Assembly (NCBI GenBank): GCA_024227135.1
Contig: JAAELC010000719.1
Location: 1 to 34,522 of the forward strand
Length of the DNA: 34,522 nt
DNA from: Gammaproteobacteria bacterium
Lineage (GTDB): Bacteria; Pseudomonadota; Gammaproteobacteria; Chromatiales; Chromatiaceae
Direction of reading: 5' to 3'
Shown piece by piece: positions 16,336-24,334 of the stretch. Under the pieces are notes generated by a model. It was not told where the DNA came from, searched no databases, and saw only the letters and a program-made list of their open reading frames with translations. Numbering within the stretch: the first letter of the stretch is position 1; each line of letters opens with the position of its first letter. The translations under genes were made by a program, and so were the position numbers.

Positions 16336-19300
16336 TCAATCCAGAAGGGACAATTTTGCATTATGCCGCTTCGTGGTTGCCCAGCGCGAACCCATGAAGA
16401 TCCGATACATCAGCGGGATCACGAAGAGGGTCAGCAGTGTCGATACAATCAACCCCCAGACGATGGCTGTGGCTACCGGGCTCCACATCAGGGAACGACC
16501 CCCCAATCCGGTAGCCAGGGAAAACAATCCGGCGATCGTGGTTAATGAGGTAATCAGAATCGGAACAACCCTGCGTCGGGCAGCGTACAGGGTGGCGTGG
16601 AGGACACTCATTCCCTTTTCCAGTCGTTCATTGGCGGCAGTGATGAGAACGATGGCGGCATTCACCGCAATGCCGGCGAGTGCCACCACGCCGTACATGG
16701 TAAATAAACTCAGTGGGTTGGATGTTATCAGGAGGCCGACGATCACCCCCGTAAACGCCATGGGAACCGTGGCCAGAATCATAAGGGGCTGAAAATAGCT
16801 GCTGAACTGGGTACCCAGGATCATGTACATCAGTCCAACCCCGAACAGAAACAGCACTGCGATGGAATCGATACCCTCCTGGATATCATCGAGTTCTCCG
16901 GAAAGATCCAATTCGATGTCAGGGTAACCGCTACGGATGGACTCCCACTCTTTTAGAATACGCTGGTTCGCTGTCACGGTGTCGGTGAGGGTCTTGTCCA
17001 GGTCGGCTTCAACAGTGACGGTGCGTCTGAAATCATAGTGGCGGATACTGCTCATGCTGGGTTGGGTCCTGGTATGGATCAGTTCCCTGAGGGGGATTCG
17101 TCCTCCATCCGGCAGGGGGAGGCTGTAATTGCCCGGCTCACGTATGTTCTCCAGAATTCGGGGTTTCGCTCTGACCCGGATCTCCAGTTTTTCCCCCTGG
17201 TCCTGCATTTCCGCCACCACTTCGCCGTCGATGAGTAACCGCAGTGTGCGGGCAATGTCCGACGGGTTGATACCGGCACGCCGGGCAGCATCCTGATTGA
17301 CCCTGATTATCTGTGCCATCTGGCCGCGGCTGTCATCGTCCGTGATGTCTCGAACCGCTGGATCCCCGGTCATGATCGTCTTGAGATCGGTCACTGCGTT
17401 GCGGATCTGCTTGATTTCATCACCACGAACTTTGATTGAAATGGGCCGGGAGGTCGGGGGGCCGCCTGCCAGCCGAAGAAAGGTAATCCTGTTTGGCCCT
17501 GGGGTGGCGATAACGCTCTCCCGGAGGGAATCGATCATTTCGTCCACCCCGCGCAGGTGCTCGTTTTTTGGATGCAATGCCACCATGACCTGTCCGTACT
17601 GGTCGCCGAAAAAAGGTGATATTTCCGTGAACATCTGACCTGCATAACTGATTATGTTGCGCACCTCGCCTGGTTTTACCCGTTCCCGGACCTTCGACTC
17701 CACGGCCTGAACTGTCTTGAGCGTGGTCTCCAGAGGGGTACCTGCCGGCATTTCCAGACTCACATAGAACAGCCGAATGGGATCAGAGGCAAAAAAGTCC
17801 ATTTTGACCTTGCCGCTGAGGGTCGCTGAGAGCGTGGTGGCAAACATCAGTACCATCAGCAACAGGATCGATTTCGGCCAGCGCAGGGCTCCTATCAGCA
17901 GGCGGGTATACTTGATTCTGATCCAATGTAGTGCCCGGATGCGAATCCGATGGATGCGGGTGGGGTTTTTGTAGCTTATGCGGGCGGCGAGCAGGTGTGA
18001 GGGCAGTATCCAGTAGGCTTCCACCAGGCTGATGGCCAGGGCGATGGTGACTACCAGGGGAATAACCAGCATGAATTTCCCCAGAATTCCCGGTAAAAGC
18101 ATCAGGGGGAGGAAGGCGGCCATGGTGGTGAGTACCGCCGTGGTGACCGGGGCAATGACTTCCCTGAGGGAGGAGATGATCGCTGTCATGGCCGCCGCAC
18201 CCCGTTGCAGGCGGTAGTGAATGGATTCCACCACGACCACGGCGTCATCCACCAGCATGCCCAGGCTGATGACCACCCCGAGCAGCACGCTGACATTCAG
18301 GGTTTGATTCAGGCTGCGCAGGGCCCAGAAAGTGCCGGCCAGGATAAAGGGGATGCCGATGGTGGTCAGTAGTGAAATACGGTTACCTAGAAATAACCAG
18401 GTGACGATGAGTACCATCAGGAGTCCCAGCAGGGCATTTCTCTGCATGATACTGAGTGCATTGCGGGTAATCTCCGTCTGGTCATCGATCAGTATCAGCT
18501 CCACACCCGTCTGTCTGCTGAATCGGTTCTTGCCGGTAACGAATTCATCGATGCGCTGCACCAGTTCGAGGGTGTTGGTGTTCTCCTTTTTCATCACTGT
18601 CATCATGACCGCAGGTCTGCCCTGGTATCGCACGGCTTCCGAGGGTTTCTCCCTGGCCCGCACCACTTCCGCCAGGTCGCCCAGGGGGATTTCGCCATTG
18701 ACACCCAGTACCAGCAGGGTGGCCAGGTAAGCCGGGTCGCTGTCCTGTCCAATCACCCGCACCAGCCAGTTTTCACCATTGACCCGGGTGTTGCCGGCTG
18801 CCGTATCCTGAAGATTCTGGGCAAGGGTGTTTGCCAGCTGAACGGGGGTTACGCCGGCCGCCTCCAGACGCGCAGGAAAAAAGTTGATTTGCAGTTCCGG
18901 GTCGTGCAATGCCGTTCCCTGGACCCGGTCCACCCCACGAATACGCTCCAGGTCTTTCTTGAGGGATTCGGCCTGATCCCTCAGATTCTCATCATCGGCC
19001 TGTCCCACCACCGCCAGAGTGGCGGTGGGGAACGCATTGGCACTGGTGATTTCGAAAACGAAAGGCGTCGTGGCATCGTCCGGTATTTCGTTTTCAGCAT
19101 CCTGCACTTCCCGGCGCAGGTCGGAGACACGCTTGTCGAATACCCTTTCATCGATATCGTCGAAGCGAACCAGAATATTGGATATGCTTTCCCGGCTGAC
19201 ACTGGAAACGAATTTGATATCCGATACTTTCCTGATTTTCCGTTCCAGGATCTCCGTGATTCGAACCTCCACGTCCTCAGCCGTTGCACCGGGCAGTACG

Positions 19301-19449
19301 GTGGTGATTTCGATCCAGTTGAAGTTGATGCTGGGGTCCTGCTCCCTGGGCAACAGGTTATAGGAGAAGAAACCCATGGCCAGCACCAGGATGAATGTCA
19401 GGTTTGCCAGCACGTGATTTCGGTAGAGTTTCTTCAGCATCCGGGGCAC
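16336..19449 (-). CDS. RND efflux pump, inner-membrane permease
   Basis: A 1037-residue proton-driven transporter of the AcrB/HAE1 group. It starts with the first membrane helix ([18 protein letters not shown]), followed by a large periplasmic loop with [18 protein letters not shown]. Helices 2-6 follow, with [14 protein letters not shown] carrying the paired aspartates of the proton relay. A second periplasmic loop and second helix bundle complete the repeat. The partner adaptor lies upstream on the same strand, with a 197-base gap. No outer-membrane channel gene is in the window, so the pump may use a TolC encoded elsewhere. The substrate is unknown. Its stop lies next to lipB, an unusual neighbour. 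Confidence 0.93.
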   Translation of the reverse strand: MPRMLKKLYRNHVLANLTFILVLAMGFFSYNLLPREQDPSINFNWIEITTVLPGATAEDVEVRITEILERKIRKVSDIKFVSSVSRESISNILVRFDDIDERVFDKRVSDLRREVQDAENEIPDDATTPFVFEITSANAFPTATLAVVGQADDENLRDQAESLKKDLERIRGVDRVQGTALHDPELQINFFPARLEAAGVTPVQLANTLAQNLQDTAAGNTRVNGENWLVRVIGQDSDPAYLATLLVLGVNGEIPLGDLAEVVRAREKPSEAVRYQGRPAVMMTVMKKENTNTLELVQRIDEFVTGKNRFSRQTGVELILIDDQTEITRNALSIMQRNALLGLLMVLIVTWLFLGNRISLLTTIGIPFILAGTFWALRSLNQTLNVSVLLGVVISLGMLVDDAVVVVESIHYRLQRGAAAMTAIISSLREVIAPVTTAVLTTMAAFLPLMLLPGILGKFMLVIPLVVTIALAISLVEAYWILPSHLLAARISYKNPTRIHRIRIRALHWIRIKYTRLLIGALRWPKSILLLMVLMFATTLSATLSGKVKMDFFASDPIRLFYVSLEMPAGTPLETTLKTVQAVESKVRERVKPGEVRNIISYAGQMFTEISPFFGDQYGQVMVALHPKNEHLRGVDEMIDSLRESVIATPGPNRITFLRLAGGPPTSRPISIKVRGDEIKQIRNAVTDLKTIMTGDPAVRDITDDDSRGQMAQIIRVNQDAARRAGINPSDIARTLRLLIDGEVVAEMQDQGEKLEIRVRAKPRILENIREPGNYSLPLPDGGRIPLRELIHTRTQPSMSSIRHYDFRRTVTVEADLDKTLTDTVTANQRILKEWESIRSGYPDIELDLSGELDDIQEGIDSIAVLFLFGVGLMYMILGTQFSSYFQPLMILATVPMAFTGVIVGLLITSNPLSLFTMYGVVALAGIAVNAAIVLITAANERLEKGMSVLHATLYAARRRVVPILITSLTTIAGLFSLATGLGGRSLMWSPVATAIVWGLIVSTLLTLFVIPLMYRIFMGSRWATTKRHNAKLSLLD

Positions 19450-19646
19450 CCTTGTCTTACAGGCTCAAAGAATCGACCGGGCATGGATCGGGGTGGTGGT
19501 GCGGACCCGGGTGTGGGTGTTCGGGGTATATGAAACGAAAACATCTGCTTTCGCCTTCCGGCTGGGATAGCTGGACTTTCTGTAATGCAGAACTGTTCAT
19601 CGGCAGTGCTATGGGTTTGGGTTTTGAAAGGCACTTGTTCATCCGT

Positions 19647-20684
19647 TCAGCGAGTTGTGGTGCCAAGGACCTGAATCGGGTCACCATGACTGAGCCCCTG
19701 CCGGCCCTCTACCACCAGCTGGGTTCCGGAAGGCAGATCGACGGCTGCCGGATGACCCTCCAGCGCATCGGGCAGTGGCAGAAAGCGGGCCTGGTTTCCG
19801 TCTGCCAGTATCAGCCCAAGCTGATTGTCACGGCGTATCGGGAGGTCTGCCGGAACATGTGGGCGATGGTCCTGCCATACCAGGCGTCCTGCTGCGCCTG
19901 GCATGGCCGAACGATCCATGAACTCCAGTCTCACCTCGAGCGTGCGTCCGCGACTGTTTACGAAGGGGACGAGTCGTCTTACCTGGAGCGTGAAGCGTCC
20001 TCGGTTGGTGACCAGTTCGAGGGATGTTGCAGCACGCAAAGAATCCACCCGATCCACAGAAACCTGGGCTGATACTTCCAGGCGTTCACTGTCCAGCAGT
20101 CTTACCAGGGGTTGTCCTGGAGAAACCCACTCCCCCTCACCAGCCAGCCGTTCCATGACGACGCCGGTAAACGGGGCGATGAGTCGGCAGTGCTCCACCG
20201 CCAGACGCGCTTCCTCCAACGTCGACTCCAGAGCCGCTAGGTCTGCATTAGCGGTTTGTAAATCGTTTTCCCGCTGGTTGTAGAGTTCCTCGGAGATGTT
20301 CCGCTCCCGTTTGAGTGATCGGGATCGCTCGATCTGGCGGGTCGCCAGGGTTACTCGGGATCTCGCCGCCCTTACCGATGCCTGCGCTTTGCTCCTGCGA
20401 ATTTCGTTGAATTGACAATCGAGTTCCCCCAGGGAGTCCCCCTGCCTGATCAGGTCGCCCACACGAACGGGCAGTTTCAGGATGCGTCCGGATGTTTCGG
20501 CCCCGATACGGCTGTCATTCAGACTCAGGGCGGTGGCTGGCGCCGTGTATTCGGGCTTGAACAGTAACTGCTCCAGTCTGGTTGTGGTGACCTGAGTAGG
20601 TGAGGGGGCGTCCCCGGCCTGGGTTGGCATGCCGGTGCCCAGTAACAGAAGGCAGGCCATGGGTAAAAACTGTTTCGTGGTCAT
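19647..20684 (-). CDS. RND efflux periplasmic adaptor (membrane-fusion protein)
   Basis: A 345-residue periplasmic adaptor that links the inner-membrane pump to an outer-membrane channel. A signal peptide (about 1-23, ending PTQA) lacks a lipobox cysteine, so it is probably not a lipoprotein. The lipoyl half-motifs are SGRILKLPVRVGDLIRQGD (about 65-85) and RLIAPFTGVVMERLAGEGEWV (about 165-190). Between them is a helical hairpin rich in Arg, Glu and Leu. Beta-barrel and membrane-proximal domains follow. It is the first gene of the adaptor-pump-lipB-lipA series and diverges from rlmI. Confidence 0.9.
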   Translation of the reverse strand: MTTKQFLPMACLLLLGTGMPTQAGDAPSPTQVTTTRLEQLLFKPEYTAPATALSLNDSRIGAETSGRILKLPVRVGDLIRQGDSLGELDCQFNEIRRSKAQASVRAARSRVTLATRQIERSRSLKRERNISEELYNQRENDLQTANADLAALESTLEEARLAVEHCRLIAPFTGVVMERLAGEGEWVSPGQPLVRLLDSERLEVSAQVSVDRVDSLRAATSLELVTNRGRFTLQVRRLVPFVNSRGRTLEVRLEFMDRSAMPGAAGRLVWQDHRPHVPADLPIRRDNQLGLILADGNQARFLPLPDALEGHPAAVDLPSGTQLVVEGRQGLSHGDPIQVLGTTTR

Positions 20685-20812
20685 TGGCTCCGGGGCCTGG
20701 AAAATACCGCTGCTGTTCGGATTATTTTCCGTCAGGTGGTAACAACTCTGTTAATCTTGGGTTGTTGTCTTCGATTCAGAGGGCTTACCCGCATACTTCA
20801 GGAATCTCACTG

Positions 20813-22009
20813 ATGGATTTTACCCCAGTTCGTCTAAAAAAAGACCAGGATCGGCGTTTGCGTTTTGGTCATTGCTGGGTCTACAGCAATGAAATCAATA
20901 CCGCAGTGACACCCTTGAGCGATCTACAGCCGGGGCAGCCGGTGGATGTCATCAGTCACCAGGGTAAATGGCTGGGTTCCGGGTATGTGAATCCCCATTC
21001 ACTGATCTGCGTCCGTCTGGTCAGTCGCGACCACAAGCATCCTCTCACTGAATCTCTGCTTGTGCACCGGCTTAAGATCGCGTTGGCATTGAGGCAACGC
21101 CTATTCAGCTCGCCCTTTTACCGGTTGGTATTCGGGGAGAGTGACGGATTACCCGGGCTGGTCATCGACAGGTTCGGTGACTATCTGGTGATACAGGTGA
21201 CTACCGCGGGGATGGAGCATATGAAAGAAGGGATTCTCGCTGCGGTGGCGAAAGTGGTTAAACCTGTCGGTGTTCTATTTCGCAATGACTCCCAGGTTCG
21301 AACGTCAGAGGGACTTGAACGTTATGTGGAGGAGGGGGCTGGAGAATGGCCCGATCCCCTGGAGCTTCACGAGCAGGGTGGTGTATATCTTTTTCCTTCC
21401 AGGGCCGGGCAAAAGACCGGCTGGTACTATGATCAGGCCGAGAATCGGGGGCGGATGACTGATTATGTAGAGGGTAAGCGGGTTCTGGATGTCTGCAGTT
21501 ATGTTGGTGCCTGGGGGGTTCTGGCTGCCCTCGGAGGGGCTTCAGAAGTAGTTTGTGTGGATGCCTCGAAAGATGCTCTGAGCATGCTGGAGCAGAACGC
21601 TGTCCGCAACGGGGTGGGGGATCGGGTAACTGCTGTGCAGAATGATGCGTTCGAAGCTTTGCGGGAGTTGCGTGCCGCACGTGAGACATTCGATGTGGTG
21701 ATGCTGGATCCCCCGGCATTCATCAAGCGTCGCAAGGATATCAGGCAGGGGGAACTCGCCTACCGCCGCCTGAATCAGCTGGCACTTCAGGTGCTCTCAA
21801 AGGACGGAATACTGATTACTTCATCCTGCTCCCACCACATGAGTGGTGAGCGCCTGTTGCACGTAGTACAGCAGGCAGCCAGACATGTAGACAGGAGTTT
21901 ACAACTGCTGGAGCAGGGCGCCCAGTCCAGAGACCACCCGATCCATCCCGCTATTCCGGAAACAGCCTATCTCAAGACTTTCTACCTGCGGGTGCTGCCC
22001 TCATTCTAA
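20813..22009 (+). CDS. rlmI: 23S rRNA m5C methyltransferase, RlmI-like
   Basis: A SAM-dependent enzyme of the RlmI/RlmK family; E. coli RlmI methylates C1962 of 23S rRNA. The ATG at 20813 gives 398 residues (E. coli 396) and has an AGGAAT ribosome-binding site about 8 bases upstream. The open frame reaches back to 20600, but that part has no family resemblance. The N-terminal PUA domain (RLRFGHCWVYSNEI, GSGYVNP) is followed by the EEE-type middle domain (RFGDYLVIQ). The Rossmann domain carries VLDVCSYVGAWGVLAA, MLDPPAFIK and the late SSCSHHM motif. Confidence 0.93.
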   Translation: MDFTPVRLKKDQDRRLRFGHCWVYSNEINTAVTPLSDLQPGQPVDVISHQGKWLGSGYVNPHSLICVRLVSRDHKHPLTESLLVHRLKIALALRQRLFSSPFYRLVFGESDGLPGLVIDRFGDYLVIQVTTAGMEHMKEGILAAVAKVVKPVGVLFRNDSQVRTSEGLERYVEEGAGEWPDPLELHEQGGVYLFPSRAGQKTGWYYDQAENRGRMTDYVEGKRVLDVCSYVGAWGVLAALGGASEVVCVDASKDALSMLEQNAVRNGVGDRVTAVQNDAFEALRELRAARETFDVVMLDPPAFIKRRKDIRQGELAYRRLNQLALQVLSKDGILITSSCSHHMSGERLLHVVQQAARHVDRSLQLLEQGAQSRDHPIHPAIPETAYLKTFYLRVLPSF

Positions 22010-22026
22010 GATACCTGTCGGTGTGT

Positions 22027-22052
22027 CCCCCGGGTGCTTATCCATCCGGGGG
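22027..22052 (+). terminator. Possible GC-rich terminator hairpin after rlmI
   Basis: CCCCCGG at 22027-22033 pairs perfectly with CCGGGGG at 22046-22052, starting 18 bases after the rlmI stop. The following bases, GATATTCG, lack a T-run, so intrinsic termination is doubtful. Confidence 0.35.
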
Positions 22053-22130
22053 GATATTCGACAAGTTTCCCTTAGAATCCCTTAATCAGCAGGGCGGGCC
22101 GTCGTGCCCGAATCTGAAATGTTACCTGGG

Positions 22131-22475
22131 TCAGGCAGCACTGAGATTCAGGATTTCCTGGCGTATCCTGGACTTATGGGGTTCAGGGAGCTTATTCCAG
22201 GCATCGGCAAGATCCTGGGCATCCACTGGTAAGGGTGAAGCGGATTCATCACCGAACATCAGCCACGCCGGGCTGACTTCCAGTACCGCTGCGATTGTGT
22301 CAATCTTCCTTGGACGCAGGCTCTTACCGTTTTCGATCTTCTGAATAACGGCTTGATTGGTTCCGGCCTTGGCGGCCAGCTGTTCCTGTGTCCAACTTTT
22401 TTCCAGTCGCATGTAGCGCATGCGCTGGCCGAGCGTCCCGAGGTTTTGGGGATTTATCATACTCATGCCATTCAA
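22131..22475 (-). CDS. XRE-family helix-turn-helix regulator
   Basis: A 114-residue DNA-binding protein. The lambda-repressor-like domain is at about 15-75: WTQEQLAAKAGTNQAVIQKIENGK is the helix-turn-helix with the conserved Q/E and IENGK positions, and VSPAWLMFGD closes the domain. The remaining 35 residues are a short helical tail with no peptidase or metabolite domain. A second ATG five codons in (MINPQNLG) is an alternative start. Upstream are a strong TTGACA box and a 12-base perfect palindrome, suggesting self-repression. It lies between rlmI and unrelated genes, so its other targets are unknown. Confidence 0.85.
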   Translation of the reverse strand: MNGMSMINPQNLGTLGQRMRYMRLEKSWTQEQLAAKAGTNQAVIQKIENGKSLRPRKIDTIAAVLEVSPAWLMFGDESASPLPVDAQDLADAWNKLPEPHKSRIRQEILNLSAA

Positions 22476-22500
22476 CCTGTGTCTATCCGTGGTGAATATT

Positions 22501-22512
22501 TATCACGTGATA
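22501..22512. promoter_or_regulatory. Perfect palindrome TATCACGTGATA, likely operator
   Basis: A 12-base perfect dyad 26 to 37 bases before the XRE gene start. It falls just downstream of the predicted transcription start of the promoter at 22524-22553, where a bound repressor would block initiation. Binding by the adjacent regulator is inference. Confidence 0.5.
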
Positions 22513-22523
22513 CCTAACGGCAG

Positions 22524-22553
22524 CTAATCAGGTTCCTTGAGCGCTTTTGTCAA
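22524..22553 (-). promoter_or_regulatory. Putative promoter of the XRE regulator
   Basis: A perfect TTGACA box (minus strand, 22553-22548) is followed after 18 bases by GATTAG (22529-22524), a weak -10. A weak -10 with a consensus -35 fits a regulated promoter. Confidence 0.4.
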
Positions 22554-22795
22554 GTGGTTTTTAGCCTGATTTCCTCGCGGATTTTTGGGCGAGGTGCCGT
22601 CCCATGACAATGGGCGGTCGGAGTTTTTTCCCTTCAAATAGGATAGATCAGTAAGGGAAAAATACGTTCCATCGGATATTGGACACTGATATCCACCGAA
22701 AGAAAAGGAATTTTATTAGTTTTTTTGATACCCCCGTCGGGTAATTGATAAATGGTTCTTCCGGCGTAACTGCTCCCCTCTCAGAGGTACCCCGT

Positions 22796-22889
22796 ATGGG
22801 TGGTCTGCGGAGGAAGTGTCTTTGGCAGGGATGCCCCAGCCCAGCCTGCATGGAGGTATTGACGGCGTCTTCCGGAACAGACTACCCAT
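22796..22889 (+). ncRNA. Candidate structured RNA or small inverted-repeat element
   Basis: The arms 22796-22807 and 22878-22889 form a 12-base stem. It includes one position that is a G-U pair if the plus strand is transcribed but an A-C mismatch on the minus strand, which favours a plus-strand RNA. Inside, a 4/4 internal loop is followed by GGAAG/CTTCC (22812-22816 with 22869-22873), and a GGCA-GGGA-TGCC hairpin sits at 22824-22835. A possible promoter (TTGATA, 16 bases, GATAAA) lies upstream near 22726-22753. A small non-coding RNA is one reading; a short mobile inverted-repeat element (MITE-like) is another. Confidence 0.35.
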
Positions 22890-23059
22890 GGGTTGTGCGT
22901 ACTTACCTTCCGGCAATCATTCAGCGGGGGGCGAAACTGGAAATACAGTTGGCCAGGCGCTGCCAGACATCAAGGATTGGGGTGCAGCCCGAATCAGCCA
23001 GAGACCGGAGCGACAGTGATGGAGGATGCCGGAGGGCAGGGCAGCGGGGGGCTCGCAGC

Positions 23060-23416
23060 TTACTCCAGCCGGTATTTGATCAGGGTGTCGCCATGGACTT
23101 TGTCATGGGCGCGGATCAACAGTTCTCTGGTGTTTGCTGGAATAGCCACTCCACTCAAAGATCGGGTGAAAGGTTGCTCGTCCACGTGGGGGTGATAAAG
23201 GGTACGGGTGCCGAGCAATGCACCATCGATGGTGAGGACCTCCCAGCCGTCGGCATAGTGTTTCCAGCCGGTATCTGCATGCTCCAGGGTGACGTCGAAA
23301 CGATACAGTCCCCCAGTGTCCATCCGGCTGCGTACCTCCTTGATTTCCACCTGCCCCGCCATGAGCAGTGTGGGAACAAGCAGTGGAATTGTGATCGCGA
23401 GCAGTTTCATCCTCAA
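23060..23416 (-). CDS. Small secreted protein of unknown function
   Basis: A 118-residue protein with a clear signal peptide (MRMKLLAITIPLLVPTLLMAG, cleaved near residue 21). The mature part, about 97 residues, looks like one beta-rich domain. It contains GWKHYADGWEVL, GTRTLYHPHVDEQPFTRSL and IRAHDKVHG, with several His residues that could bind metal. I recall similar small uncharacterised secreted proteins in proteobacteria with the HPHVxEQPFTRSL signature, but know of no function. It diverges from lgt with 45 bases between starts. Confidence 0.75.
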   Translation of the reverse strand: MRMKLLAITIPLLVPTLLMAGQVEIKEVRSRMDTGGLYRFDVTLEHADTGWKHYADGWEVLTIDGALLGTRTLYHPHVDEQPFTRSLSGVAIPANTRELLIRAHDKVHGDTLIKYRLE

Positions 23417-23461
23417 ATCCTGGGGTGATTTATTCGTGTAGGACCCCTAAGATAGCGCGTC

Positions 23462-24304
23462 ATGATGACTTATCCAAATCTCGATCCGGTTGCACTGGCA
23501 CTGGGTCCGCTTAAGATCCACTGGTACGGGCTCATGTACCTGGTGGGATTTCTCGGGGGCTGGTGGCTGGGAAGGGTGCGGGCGTCCAGGCCTGGTTCCC
23601 GCTGGAGTGCCCGGCAGGTGGATGATCTGCTGTTCTATCTGGTGCTGGGGGTTATTCTGGGCGGGCGCCTGGGCTATGCGTTCTTCTATGGTTACGCCAA
23701 TCTGATCTCGGATCCCCTTTCCCTGCTGCGAATCTGGGAAGGCGGTATGTCATTCCATGGCGGCTTGATCGGTGTGCTGGTGGCCATGTGGTTTTATGGG
23801 CGGCGATATCAGAAGGGATTCTTCGAAGTGACCGACTTTATCGCTCCTCTGATTCCCGTGGGCCTGGGTGCCGGACGGATCGGGAATTTCATCAACGGTG
23901 AACTGTGGGGGGCACCCGGCTCGGTACCTTGGGCCATGCAGGTTTCCTGCTATCGTTTCGTGGAGCTTTGCAGGGAAAAGCTGCACCTGCCGATGGGGGG
24001 CGAATACTCGCCCCCTCTCCATCCGACTCAGCTCTATGAAGCAGGCCTCGAGGGATTGGCACTGTTCCTGATATTGTGGGTTTATTCGGCAAGGCCCCGG
24101 CCCACAATGGCGGTATCCGGTCTGTTTCTCTTGTGCTATGGCCTGTTTCGATTGGCGGTGGAACTGGTGCGGCTTCCCGATGCGCATATCGGTTACCTGG
24201 CCTTCGACTGGTTCACCATGGGCCAGTTGCTCACCCTGCCGATGCTCGCGGGCGGGATGGGGTTACTGCTGTTGGCCTACAGGAAGAAGAACCTGGCAGG
24301 CTGA
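23462..24304 (+). CDS. lgt: Prolipoprotein diacylglyceryl transferase
   Basis: An inner-membrane enzyme that attaches diacylglycerol to the lipobox cysteine of prolipoproteins. Its 280 residues form about seven membrane helices. Key sites are HGGLIG (His99, matching E. coli His103), the signature [13 protein letters not shown] (about 138-150, with Arg139 matching Arg143) and HPTQLYE. The gene starts with two ATG codons in a row; either could be used. lgt is usually followed by thyA; here a ThyX-like gene starts 30 bases after the stop. Confidence 0.96.
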   Translation: MMTYPNLDPVALALGPLKIHWYGLMYLVGFLGGWWLGRVRASRPGSRWSARQVDDLLFYLVLGVILGGRLGYAFFYGYANLISDPLSLLRIWEGGMSFHGGLIGVLVAMWFYGRRYQKGFFEVTDFIAPLIPVGLGAGRIGNFINGELWGAPGSVPWAMQVSCYRFVELCREKLHLPMGGEYSPPLHPTQLYEAGLEGLALFLILWVYSARPRPTMAVSGLFLLCYGLFRLAVELVRLPDAHIGYLAFDWFTMGQLLTLPMLAGGMGLLLLAYRKKNLAG

Positions 24305-24334
24305 TTTTTTTTCTGATTGAAAGTGCCCGTAGCT

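Larger units (their letters stand above)
22476..23059. other. 584-base gene-free stretch with structured DNA
   Basis: No frame on either strand looks like a real gene. From the left it holds the XRE promoter and operator, a CCTCGC/GCGAGG hairpin (22573-22594) and a CCCAT/ATGGG hairpin (22601-22614) with T6 ten bases further on. Next comes an AT-rich section (22690-22755), then the long hairpin listed at 22796-22889. CTTCCGG occurs three times (22758, 22869, 22907), and an AACTG/CAGTT hairpin lies near 22940. Motifs of RNase P RNA, 6S RNA, tmRNA and SRP RNA were looked for by eye and not found. Confidence 0.5.

Noticed and set aside
20600-20812. N-terminal extension of the RlmI-like protein from an upstream start
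   Set aside because: The extra 71 residues do not resemble the family and overlap the divergent adaptor gene's start; the ATG at 20813 has a ribosome-binding site and gives the family length.
22597-22629. Hairpin plus T6 on the plus strand as an intrinsic terminator
   Set aside because: The T-run starts about six bases beyond the widest possible stem, and no plus-strand gene ends nearby.
22760-23060. RNase P RNA, 6S RNA, SRP RNA or tmRNA in the structured gap
   Set aside because: The conserved sequence blocks of each, such as GAGGAAAGTCC of RNase P RNA or GGTCCGGAAGGAAGCAGC of SRP RNA, are absent by eye.
22745-23428. A 227-codon plus-strand frame across the structured gap
   Set aside because: No motif or ribosome-binding site, and its second half is opposite the small secreted protein that has a clear signal peptide.
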